DNA of 6,002 nt from JAGVMG01 sp964461105 (GTDB taxonomy: Bacteria; Chlamydiota; Chlamydiia; Chlamydiales; Rhabdochlamydiaceae). The stretch's first letter is position 1. Every line of letters starts with the position of its first letter. Of the stretch, positions 1-5,993 are shown piece by piece. The stretch covers positions 1 to 6,002 of the forward strand of contig CAYWSY010000106.1 in the NCBI GenBank assembly GCA_964461105.1. Direction: 5' to 3'. The notes under the pieces are model-generated. The model ran no database searches. It was not told the origin of the DNA and saw nothing but the letters and a program-made list of their open reading frames with translations. Position numbers and translations under genes: made by a program.

Positions 1-36
1 TGAAGATGCTGAGGCAGAAATTTCTCTAACTTTGAA
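1..36 (+). other. probable upstream Rhs coding sequence, out of frame with the main ORF
   Basis: The frame of the large Rhs ORF is closed here by TGA at 1-3 and again at 10-12, yet the residues just after (R-N-F-S-N-F-E, 16-36) run smoothly into the first YD repeat. The neighbouring frame (from position 2) reads E-D-A-E. Adding one G within GAGGC (11-15) would join the two as E-D-A-E-G-R-N-F, which looks like the usual D-x-x-G-R spacer between YD repeats. I therefore infer that the gene continues beyond the left edge and is broken by a one-base loss, either a real mutation or a sequencing error. Only four codons of the upstream frame are visible, so this is suggestive and not firm. Confidence 0.4.
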
Positions 37-2919
37 GTGGACGCAGTATATACCTACGACACACTTGGCCGTCTTCATACCACAAAAAAAGGAAACGGAC
101 CTCACGCACTCATCACTCGAGTAGAGCGAGATCTTCTTAATCGCATCACCGAAGAGGCCATTGAAGATGAAGCAGGTAATCTCTATTCACACATATTCTA
201 CGAATATGATTCCGCTGGAAACATCCACTGCCTTACCCGTTTTGTAGAAGGAAATGAAACAAAGGAATACTTCCATTACGACAGCTTTAACCGCCCTATT
301 ATACAAATTGATGCCCTCGGACACCGCACAACCATTGATTATGATGAAGAGCACATCAATTCCCTCAACCAACGAGTCCTCCGAAAAATCACAACAGACG
401 CCCTTGGGATTCAAACCATTGAAACCCATGATGCCCATGGAAGACTCGTTCTCCTCGAGAAAAAAAACACCTTCGGAGAACAAATAACACTCGAGGAAAT
501 GATCTACGACCTCAATGGAAACCTCGTCCGTCAGATCAGCACCGTCCTCTTTAACAAAGAGCCCCTTCGCATAAGTGAAATTCATAAAGAATACAACACG
601 TTAAACTCCCTCATTACCCTCATTGAAGGAGCCAATTCTCCGGAAGAGAAAATCACCCGCTATACCCATACCCCAACAGGTATCATTGACCAAATCATCA
701 AACCCGACGGCACCATTCTCGCACACACCTATGATCCCCTTGGAAGAATGCTCACGCAAACTTCCTCAGATGGCACCATCTCTTATACATTCACGTATAA
801 CGCCCTTGGCCATCTCCTTACCTCTACAGATCAAAACACCCTTGCAACCACATACCGCACCTATGATGCAAGAGGACGCTTGCTCACAGAAACCCTCGCA
901 AACGACCTTACAATCCACAATCATTACGATCAAAGAGGGCGGCGCACCAACCTCATTCTCCACGACGCCAGTTCCATTCATTATGACTACGGCCCACTCT
1001 TCCTCCACCAAGTCACACGCTATACATCGACCCATGAACCCCGATATACCCACACCTATGAAACCTTCGACACCTCGGGCCATCTCCTTGAAGAACATCC
1101 CATCGGCAATCTCCCACCTCTGTACCACTCCTATGACCCACTTGGGCGAACCACCTCAATCACCTCATCCCAGTTCAAGCAACAGATCAACACCTTCGAT
1201 CCCGTTGGCAACATCCTTGAGACCCGCATTAAAACCCCCTATAACACTCACATCCAAACCTACCGTTACGACGACCTTTCACAAATCACCGAAGAGCACA
1301 GCCCCTATCCCCACACCCATACATACGATTCCCATTACAACCGCCTAACTACAGACTCAACTTCAGCCACCTATAACTCCCTTAACCAACTCACCTCCAT
1401 AGAGCAAACCACCTATACCTACGATCTCAACGGCAATCTCATCACGAAGCACACCTCTGAAGAAGAAACCCACTACACCTATGATGCCTTAGATAGACTC
1501 CTCTCTATTGAATCCCCCACAATGCGCGCACGCTTTACCTACGACAGTTTTCATCGCCGTCTCTCCAAAACAATAGACCGCTATAAAAACGGCCAATGGC
1601 TCCGGCATAAACACCACCTGTATCTCTATGATGACCAAAATGAAATTGGAGCCACCACAAGCAAAGGGAAAATCATCCAGCTCCGCGTACTCGGATCGAC
1701 ACCGCGCGCAGAAATTGGTGCAGCCATCGCGATCGAGCTATCCAATCAAATCTACGCCCCCATCCATGACCTACACGGCAACGTCCTTGCCCTCATTTCC
1801 CTTACCACGCAAGAGACTGCAGAATCCTATCAATATAGCGCCTTCAAGGAAGAATCCGTCCGAGACCCAACTGGAGAGATCCATCCCCGCACACAGATTA
1901 AAAATCCCTGGCGCTTCAGCTCAAAGCGGATCGATGAAGAAACTGGCCTCATCTATTATGGCAGACGCTACTATGACCCTGAAGCCGCCCGTTGGATCAC
2001 ACCAGATCCTCTAGGTTACACCATTGGAATGAACCTCTACAGCTTTGTCTTAAACGATCCCCTCATCAAAATCGACCTCTACGGACTCGAAGCGATCGCC
2101 AACCAAACCAATTGGTGGCGCACCAGCATGAGTACTGGGATGAACTATGCAACTCATTTCGTTAATACCATTGGCTCGATCATTTACAATACGATCTACC
2201 ATCTTATGCCGATCCCCTTCATTCGCCAAACAGGCTTATTTCTTACCAGCTGGCTTGCAGGAAAGAAGCCTCCGAACGAATCTTCCAGTCGATTTTCAGT
2301 TGGAGAAAACAACAATTTGAATCGAACAAGTGTCATTGTTACGACAGGACAAGTGACATTTAGCAAAGAGGGGGAAGAGCAAGCAAAACTCGTATCCGAC
2401 CAATTAAATGGAGAGCGCGTTGTCTGCGTCCATAATGCGACCCATGGTATCCTACCTGATTGTATAGAGAGCTTGCTTGGAAAAATGAGGATTAAATCGC
2501 GATCCGTTGGGCTTTTAGTACGGGCAATCCGTAGTGAAATTGCAGCCCTTGGCGGAGTTGATGGCGGGGGGACGATCTTTATTCTCCCCTGGAGCCAAGG
2601 AGGCATTATAACAGATCAAGCGTTGAATCAACTCACAGAAGCCGAGCGTAAAATGATTAAAGTGCGTAGTATGGGTTCCGCCTCGCTCTTTAATCGGAAG
2701 GATATGGATATTCAGCATTTTGTCTCCTCGGCAGATCCAGTTCCCTGGACAGCACCCATTAACAGACTCAAAGCCTCTTTTTCAGCCTCAACAAATGTTC
2801 ATGTGATCAAGAGCAGGAACAAGAAGTTCATGCCAGATCACAGTTTTCAAAGTCCGACGTATCAAGATATATTAAATGGCTTTACAGATGAAATTAAAAA
2901 ACACGGGAGTAGATCATGA
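37..2919 (+). CDS. Rhs/YD-repeat protein with C-terminal alpha/beta-hydrolase-like tip (5' end incomplete or frameshifted)
   Basis: This encodes 960 residues in frame. About residues 1-600 are YD repeats (Y-T-Y-D-T-L-G-R-L at 5-13; Y-D-P-L-G-R, Y-D-A-R-G-R, Y-D-L-N-G-N and similar throughout), which in the family form a hollow beta-shell around a toxin. The conserved Rhs core follows: G-L-I-Y-Y-G-R-R-Y-Y-D-P at 637-648, then D657-P-L-G, N666-L-Y and D680-L-Y-G-L684. The remaining 276 residues are a variable tip with a hydrolase-like Ser/Asp/His set. The GTG start at 37 has no Shine-Dalgarno at normal distance (the nearest purine run, GAGG, is about 20 nt away), and the ORF opens inside a YD repeat with no signal or N-terminal targeting domain, so the real gene very probably starts outside the window. 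Full-length Rhs proteins are usually longer. The lipoprotein gene overlaps the stop. The Rhs class is certain; the tip's activity is inferred. Confidence 0.9.
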   Translation: MDAVYTYDTLGRLHTTKKGNGPHALITRVERDLLNRITEEAIEDEAGNLYSHIFYEYDSAGNIHCLTRFVEGNETKEYFHYDSFNRPIIQIDALGHRTTIDYDEEHINSLNQRVLRKITTDALGIQTIETHDAHGRLVLLEKKNTFGEQITLEEMIYDLNGNLVRQISTVLFNKEPLRISEIHKEYNTLNSLITLIEGANSPEEKITRYTHTPTGIIDQIIKPDGTILAHTYDPLGRMLTQTSSDGTISYTFTYNALGHLLTSTDQNTLATTYRTYDARGRLLTETLANDLTIHNHYDQRGRRTNLILHDASSIHYDYGPLFLHQVTRYTSTHEPRYTHTYETFDTSGHLLEEHPIGNLPPLYHSYDPLGRTTSITSSQFKQQINTFDPVGNILETRIKTPYNTHIQTYRYDDLSQITEEHSPYPHTHTYDSHYNRLTTDSTSATYNSLNQLTSIEQTTYTYDLNGNLITKHTSEEETHYTYDALDRLLSIESPTMRARFTYDSFHRRLSKTIDRYKNGQWLRHKHHLYLYDDQNEIGATTSKGKIIQLRVLGSTPRAEIGAAIAIELSNQIYAPIHDLHGNVLALISLTTQETAESYQYSAFKEESVRDPTGEIHPRTQIKNPWRFSSKRIDEETGLIYYGRRYYDPEAARWITPDPLGYTIGMNLYSFVLNDPLIKIDLYGLEAIANQTNWWRTSMSTGMNYATHFVNTIGSIIYNTIYHLMPIPFIRQTGLFLTSWLAGKKPPNESSSRFSVGENNNLNRTSVIVTTGQVTFSKEGEEQAKLVSDQLNGERVVCVHNATHGILPDCIESLLGKMRIKSRSVGLLVRAIRSEIAALGGVDGGGTIFILPWSQGGIITDQALNQLTEAERKMIKVRSMGSASLFNRKDMDIQHFVSSADPVPWTAPINRLKASFSASTNVHVIKSRNKKFMPDHSFQSPTYQDILNGFTDEIKKHGSRS
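1870..2088 (+). other. Rhs repeat-associated core and predicted autocleavage junction
   Basis: This encodes roughly residues 612-684 of the Rhs protein. Visible hallmarks are W-R-F-S-S-K-R, D-E-E-T-G-L-I-Y-Y-G-R-R-Y-Y-D-P, W-I-T-P-D-P-L-G, G-M-N-L-Y-S-F-V-L-N-D-P and the closing D-L-Y-G-L. In studied Rhs and TcC proteins this region forms an aspartyl-protease-like site that releases the C-terminal tip just after the closing motif. Here D657 and D680 are the natural candidates for the acidic pair, with a cut near L684/E685. The usual closing D-P-x-G is D-L-Y-G in this copy, a mild departure. The placement is by motif recognition; cleavage is inferred. Confidence 0.8.
2089..2916 (+). other. variable Rhs tip: predicted serine alpha/beta-hydrolase (DUF687-like)
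   Basis: Residues 685-960 of the Rhs protein. A hydrophobic, possibly membrane-interacting stretch lies at about 704-742. The alpha/beta part starts near 764: strand S-V-I-V-T-T-G (765-771), strand R-V-V-C-V-H-N-A-T-H-G (794-804), helix around 823-838, then strand T-I-F-I-L and a nucleophile elbow P-W-S-Q-G-G with Ser853. Later come H-F-V-S-S-A-D-P-V-P-W (Asp900) and P-D-H-S-F-Q-S-P-T-Y (His935), in the order and spacing expected for a Ser-Asp-His triad; a D-H-S-F-like end is common in lipases. From memory the pattern V-x-N-A-T-H-G followed by S-Q-G matches chlamydial DUF687 proteins, where H-S-Q-G is usual; here Trp852 replaces the His. Lipase or esterase activity is a prediction and the substrate is unknown. 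Confidence 0.6.
2905..2909 (+). promoter_or_regulatory. Shine-Dalgarno of the lipoprotein gene, inside the Rhs gene
   Basis: GGGAG lies 6 nt before the ATG at 2916, within the last codons of the Rhs gene. Together with the ATGA overlap it supports translational coupling and fixes the lipoprotein start. Confidence 0.65.
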
Positions 2920-3452
2920 AAACCCTTTTCCCCTTTCTTTGCTCCATGTGTTTACTCATACTACAATCTTGCCAAACAACTGCCACCGATGCAGGATATC
3001 AAGCTATCGGATCTTTTACTGAAAATGCACATGAGGACTGGAATTGGTACCTCCGTGGATTGGGAGGAATCTTTGGCGACACTATTCAAAAATTTAACTT
3101 AGACTATGAAGTTGAGAAAGAAGTTGATGTAAGCACCGCAAGACGGCTTCTTGTTGAGGGAGTTGAGCGATTTCTTTCAGAAATCAATCACAGTGAACGC
3201 ACACTGCCATTTCTTGTTGAAGCTCCATTCACTCCACAGAGACTCAAATTTGGTCTCTCCTTTATCAATTCAGAAGGTCGATTTGTCAAAAATAACCATA
3301 TTGCATATGCCCTCTTGCTTAACGGAAAAATATATTATAGCATTTCGTCACCTATTCGACTTGAAGATGCTCACGAAGAAACCTACGAACAAGCGCTCGA
3401 GATTGTCAATCGAGAAAGAGCCGCAGTGGCGCTTGAAACTTTAAACTCTTAA
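2916..3452 (+). CDS. predicted lipoprotein, candidate immunity or partner protein of the Rhs tip
   Basis: This encodes 178 residues that I do not recognise as a named family. The N-terminus is a short lipoprotein signal: Lys2, a hydrophobic run (residues 4-16) and a lipobox L-Q-S-C with Cys19 as the lipidated residue. Gln20 at the +2 position is compatible with outer-membrane sorting. The mature part is soluble-looking, with W-N-W-Y near 43-46, a helical stretch around 74-91 and a beta-rich block containing I-A-Y-A-L-L-L and K-I-Y-Y-S-I-S, then a charged C-terminal helix. The start is well supported by GGGAG 6 nt upstream, and the gene overlaps the Rhs stop by four bases. In other bacteria, antibacterial lipase effectors are often paired with an adjacent exported or lipidated immunity protein; that parallel, not homology, is why I propose an immunity role. 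A structural or surface role alongside the Rhs protein is equally open. Confidence 0.8.
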   Translation: MKTLFPFLCSMCLLILQSCQTTATDAGYQAIGSFTENAHEDWNWYLRGLGGIFGDTIQKFNLDYEVEKEVDVSTARRLLVEGVERFLSEINHSERTLPFLVEAPFTPQRLKFGLSFINSEGRFVKNNHIAYALLLNGKIYYSISSPIRLEDAHEETYEQALEIVNRERAAVALETLNS

Positions 3453-3499
3453 CGAGAACAGCTAATGCTAAGGTTTATTCTTTTACTATCTGAAAATTC

Positions 3500-3504
3500 G
3501 AGGA
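3500..3504 (+). promoter_or_regulatory. Shine-Dalgarno of the duplicated-domain exported protein
   Basis: GAGGA, with its GAGG core ending 5 nt before the A-T-G at 3509, gives a good site and supports this start. The 56-bp gap before the gene shows no clear promoter or terminator, so co-transcription with the lipoprotein gene is the simpler reading. Confidence 0.6.
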
Positions 3505-3508
3505 TCTT

Positions 3509-4564
3509 ATGATTAAGCAAATGTCTGCTCTAATTGCGTCTATATTTATGTTATTCACTCATCTACCCGCTCAAGCATTAAACTCAGTGGCATACCCATC
3601 CGAAATCGCAGTTCTTACACTACCCGAGCAAGAAGATATACAATGGAAAGAAATCTCTCGGCATGTAACGAACAAAGAAGGGTTAGTTGAACGGATTCCA
3701 ATTGACCAATCTGTTGAGGATTGGAAAAATCTTATTTGCTTTCAATTTATGGACCGATCGAACTTCGGTAAAAATGGCAAAAAATCAATTGATGACATTA
3801 TTGAAAGCATTCGAACAACTACAATGGCTTCATATCCAGGAAATAAGGTCACATGGAAAATTCTCGAAAAAAACAAAAATGCTGTCACCTACGAATGGAT
3901 TTTACATGACACTTACGAACATGTTCCTCCACAGCATGAAATAAGTCGTGCAATCTTAACAAAAACTGGATTTCATCGAATTGGATATACCAAACAAAAT
4001 GTCATGCTGACACCTGATGAAAGGCAAAAATGGATTTGCCTCTTGAAGGATTCCTTTTCTATTATGCCGGTGGATCAAGCACAACAAATTAAAAAAGGAC
4101 TGTCTATTGTAAATAAATCTCGGCAATCTTTAGATTTAGGTCCACTATTTAACGGATGGAAGTCTGTCGATCCTGTTTTACTTGAAAACGGGATAACAAT
4201 AGAAACTCTTATTCCATCTTCACAAAAAAAATCACTGATCACAGAATCTCTTGGCGTCGTAACGATGCCCAGTGCAGAGGGATTGACGGTTGATGATTAT
4301 TTTGAATCTGAGCAAGAGACTTTATCCAAGGCTGTATCGAAAAAGATTCAGTTTGACGTTCACAAAAAAACAGCTCATGAGCTGCTCTATAGCTATTCGT
4401 ATCCAGATAATAACCTTCAGTTTACTTCTGTTGTTAGAGTCGTTACAACGGACCTTGGGTTTTATGCCATTTCTTATAAAAAAGGCCTTAAAAAGAATCT
4501 AAATAAAGACGAAATTTTGGACTGGAAGAAGAAGCTCGAAGCGATTCAAATCCATTCCAACTGA
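3509..4564 (+). CDS. Sec-exported protein of unknown function with two tandem copies of one domain
   Basis: This encodes 351 residues. A typical Sec signal peptide is visible: Lys3, hydrophobic core at about 7-16, and an A-Q-A cleavage site after residue 23. No lipobox and no further membrane segment are seen, so a periplasmic, surface or secreted location is predicted. The mature chain contains the same domain twice, at about 46-186 and 217-348. Each begins with W-K, has I-P about 20 residues on, and ends with R-x6-G-F-x4-Y-then K, a loop, and L-x-x-D-E-x3-W. Anchors are R147/G154/Y160/W175 in copy one and R310/G317/Y323/W339 in copy two, an offset of about 163. I do not recognise the family and no catalytic motif stands out. 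It follows the Rhs and lipoprotein genes on the same strand, which suggests a related job, for instance as another partner protein, but nothing proves it. Confidence 0.85.
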   Translation: MIKQMSALIASIFMLFTHLPAQALNSVAYPSEIAVLTLPEQEDIQWKEISRHVTNKEGLVERIPIDQSVEDWKNLICFQFMDRSNFGKNGKKSIDDIIESIRTTTMASYPGNKVTWKILEKNKNAVTYEWILHDTYEHVPPQHEISRAILTKTGFHRIGYTKQNVMLTPDERQKWICLLKDSFSIMPVDQAQQIKKGLSIVNKSRQSLDLGPLFNGWKSVDPVLLENGITIETLIPSSQKKSLITESLGVVTMPSAEGLTVDDYFESEQETLSKAVSKKIQFDVHKKTAHELLYSYSYPDNNLQFTSVVRVVTTDLGFYAISYKKGLKKNLNKDEILDWKKKLEAIQIHSN

Positions 4565-4613
4565 ACAAGCGCTTGAAACGAGATAACCTATGTTTTTTGG
4601 GAAGTTGTCACTT
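4565..4613 (+). other. short gap between convergent genes
   Basis: Only 49 bp separate the stop codons of the exported protein (+) and the permease (-). The gap has the 10-bp palindrome CAAGCGCTTG (4566-4575) and a weak hairpin GAAGT/ACTTC (4601-4614) that just reaches the permease stop codon. A T6 run (4593-4598) precedes this hairpin on the + strand, giving A's after it on the - strand, so neither direction has a hairpin followed by a T tract. I see no convincing intrinsic terminator. Confidence 0.4.
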
Positions 4614-5873
4614 CTACCCTTGCATCAGTTTTCTATAACTCTTAACCGACAGATAGACATATCCAAAAAAAATAAAAACAATTAACACAGCTCCTATCCC
4701 AGAAACAAACGCTTGCTCAGGCCTGGAAGGAGAGTGAAACTGAACATACGCTGTCACCATGCACCCAAGAATCCAAGCAAAATTACTCCAAACCCTTCCA
4801 ATTATCGGAGATTTGTCATGATTAATAAATTTAACGAGTAAATTCACAGATAAAACAATCGCTAAATTACCCATAAAACTCCAAGCGAGGATTTGTAAAA
4901 ATAACATCGTCGCTTCGATTTCAAATTGTTTGGAAAATATCTGAACAAAGATAAATATGGCCGTTCCCATCAGTCCAACAACAAAATAATCCCTGGAACC
5001 TCGCGCTTTGGGGGCTATCATTTCAATCCCGGTTGAAGCCCAATAAATATTCACTAGATTCACACAAACATACGAAATCATCCCAAAGCAGAGAAGTAAG
5101 AGGTGATAAAAGGAATTCCCTCTCCAGAAATCTGTCTGTAAATCCCAAATCCCTGTCAAAATCATCGTACTCTGAAAAAACATATGAAATAACGTCATCA
5201 CTGCCAGGCCTTGCATTGCCATATATTTATTTTTAGCATGACGAAAAATCATGGGCAAATTCAAGATTCCAGGCAACCACATGAGGATGACAAAAAAAAT
5301 CCCCGACATCGAAAGACTAAATGTTCCGTTCCATTTCACATCGGAATCAGAAAACCCAATCAATCCAAATGAGAGTATAACCAATAAAGGAATACAAACG
5401 ACACATACCCACCTAATGAGAAGGATCCCTCCCATTCCCAAAACTGCAATAAAAAGCCCCAGACCCACTCCAATCTTCAGCAAAGAATCATTCTGAAAAA
5501 AGCCCGATACGACAAGAGAGGCTCCATTGATCTGGACTGAGTACCAAATGATAAATGCAATTGTTAACATCAGAGCAGCCGCAATCCCAGTCCTATTTCC
5601 AAGAGAATTTCTAATGTTTTCAATCGCATTTCGGGTCTTTGCTATAGAAATGAGACCCATTCCTAATAACCAAAGAATCAGATTTCCAGTACAAATACTA
5701 ATTAATGCAGTTCCCGCTCCATATTGATGCGCTAACTGGCCCCCCACAAGCATTCCGGGAAGTCCCAGTGCTGCGCCAGCAATGCAACCTAGCTGCCAAA
5801 AGTTAAGCTTGAGATCTGGAATGGAAATGTGTTTGCTCATGCAATTCCTTAAATGGTGAACGTGTCGGCCCAT
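4614..5873 (-). CDS. polytopic membrane transporter, divergent NCS1 (CodB-like cytosine/purine permease) family
   Basis: This encodes 419 residues, the length usual for CodB-type permeases, with about twelve hydrophobic segments. The first segment (about 26-48) is glycine-rich with a break (G-L-P-G-M), as in the discontinuous TM1 of LeuT-fold transporters. G-N-L follows in the second (63-65). A later W-L-P-G-x-L-N-L-P then F-R-H-A-K-N resembles the CodB stretch that precedes F-x-R-x-x-R/K-N, and a N-I-Y-W-A-S-T-G segment recalls the N-I-W-T-T-N region. It probably moves a nucleobase or related small molecule across the inner membrane by ion coupling, which would suit a host-dependent bacterium, but the substrate cannot be read from sequence. 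Two starts are plausible: ATG at 5873 (GGAAGGAG, 8-nt spacing) and ATG at 5840, residue 12 (AAGGA, 5-nt spacing). The longer form is listed; the shorter gives a more typical N-terminus, M-S-K-H. The APC/NCS1 assignment is from motif memory. Confidence 0.75.
   Translation of the reverse strand: MGRHVHHLRNCMSKHISIPDLKLNFWQLGCIAGAALGLPGMLVGGQLAHQYGAGTALISICTGNLILWLLGMGLISIAKTRNAIENIRNSLGNRTGIAAALMLTIAFIIWYSVQINGASLVVSGFFQNDSLLKIGVGLGLFIAVLGMGGILLIRWVCVVCIPLLVILSFGLIGFSDSDVKWNGTFSLSMSGIFFVILMWLPGILNLPMIFRHAKNKYMAMQGLAVMTLFHMFFQSTMILTGIWDLQTDFWRGNSFYHLLLLCFGMISYVCVNLVNIYWASTGIEMIAPKARGSRDYFVVGLMGTAIFIFVQIFSKQFEIEATMLFLQILAWSFMGNLAIVLSVNLLVKFINHDKSPIIGRVWSNFAWILGCMVTAYVQFHSPSRPEQAFVSGIGAVLIVFIFFGYVYLSVKSYRKLMQG
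5846..5850 (-). promoter_or_regulatory. alternative Shine-Dalgarno for the permease (start at 5840)
   Basis: On the - strand AAGGA lies 5 nt before the ATG whose first base is 5840. This would drop eleven residues (M-G-R-H-V-H-H-L-R-N-C) from the permease. It competes with the site at 5882-5889. Confidence 0.45.
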
Positions 5874-5881
5874 TAAATATA

Positions 5882-5889
5882 CTCCTTCC
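5882..5889 (-). promoter_or_regulatory. Shine-Dalgarno for the permease (start at 5873)
   Basis: On the - strand GGAAGGAG lies 8 nt before the ATG whose first base is 5873. It is the stronger match to the anti-SD of the two sites and is the reason for keeping the longer protein. Confidence 0.5.
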
Positions 5890-5891
5890 GG

Positions 5892-5926
5892 TTCAAAGGC
5901 CCCCTAAAGGACTGATTCAAAGCCCC
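5892..5926. repeat. short direct repeat TTCAAAG(G)CCCC in the permease leader
   Basis: TTCAAAGGCCCCC (5892-5904) recurs as TTCAAAGCCCC (5916-5926), 24 bp later and with one G fewer. On the - strand these read GGGG(G)C(C)TTTGAA just upstream of the permease ribosome binding site. Tandem sites of this size can be operator half-sites, but no regulator is known here and chance is possible. Confidence 0.4.
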
Positions 5927-5936
5927 GGATTTGAAT
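5915..5936. repeat. small inverted repeat ATTCAAA/TTTGAAT overlapping the large palindrome
   Basis: ATTCAAA (5915-5921) and TTTGAAT (5930-5936) are perfect complements around an 8-nt GC-rich loop. The second arm shares six bases with the left arm of the large palindrome, so the two structures cannot form together. No T tract follows in either direction. Confidence 0.5.
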
Positions 5937-5993
5937 TGCTTGTATGGGGGGGGTTGTATTAATTTAATACTATCCCCCATACAAGCAATTCAA
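5931..5993. repeat. 63-bp palindrome with perfect 20-bp arms, G8 tract and AT-rich centre
   Basis: TTGAATTGCTTGTATGGGGG (5931-5950) is exactly complementary to CCCCCATACAAGCAATTCAA (5974-5993). The 23-bp centre holds a second inverted repeat, GTATTAA/TTAATAC (5956-5962 and 5964-5970). Outside the arms, CCCG (5924-5927) and CGGG (5997-6000) also match, so the structure may be longer than it appears at the window edge. The G run is eight long (5946-5953) against five C's opposite. No T run follows either arm, so it is not a standard terminator. It could be a small palindromic repeat or MITE, a binding site for a dimeric regulator, or a promoter region. Confidence 0.85.
5964..5993 (-). promoter_or_regulatory. 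candidate promoter for the permease inside the palindrome
   Basis: On the - strand TTGAAT (5993-5988) and TATTAA (5969-5964) are separated by 18 bp and resemble sigma-70 -35 and -10 boxes. A start a few bases later would give a leader of about 85 nt that contains the small hairpin but only half of the large palindrome. The match is modest and AT-rich palindromes give such pairs easily. Confidence 0.25.

Noticed and set aside
460..467. A8 tract in the Rhs gene, with similar A8 runs at 4224-4231, 4665-4672 and 5292-5299, as phase-variation switches
   Set aside because: Runs of this length are common in moderately AT-rich genomes and none coincides with a broken frame.
187..1128. Open frames on the - strand opposite the Rhs repeats
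   Set aside because: They are by-products of the skewed composition, lack recognisable domains and are covered by the Rhs coding sequence.
623..1348. Long open frame (241 codons) in another + frame inside the Rhs gene
   Set aside because: The product is a low-complexity Pro/Thr/Ser-rich string produced by the C-rich YD-repeat codons; it has no ribosome binding site, and the Rhs frame with its clear motifs accounts for the region.
3461..3508. TACTAT (3484-3489) as a -10 box for the exported protein
   Set aside because: No acceptable -35 box lies 16-18 bp upstream; the match is weak and the gene spacing fits an operon.
4563..4586. GAACAAGCGCTTGAAACGAGATAA after the exported-protein stop, reading E-Q-A-L-E-T-R-stop and resembling E-Q-A-L-E in the lipoprotein C-terminus
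   Set aside because: The shared run is about 11 bases, which is expected by chance in a window this size, and no further similarity surrounds it.
4593..4614. T6 run and 5-bp hairpin between the convergent genes as a terminator
   Set aside because: The T run is on the wrong side of the hairpin for the + strand and becomes an A run on the - strand; the stem is short and has little GC.
5033..5727. Several + strand open frames opposite the permease
   Set aside because: They are antisense shadows of hydrophobic codons, with no ribosome binding site or domain; the - strand frame gives a coherent 12-segment membrane protein.
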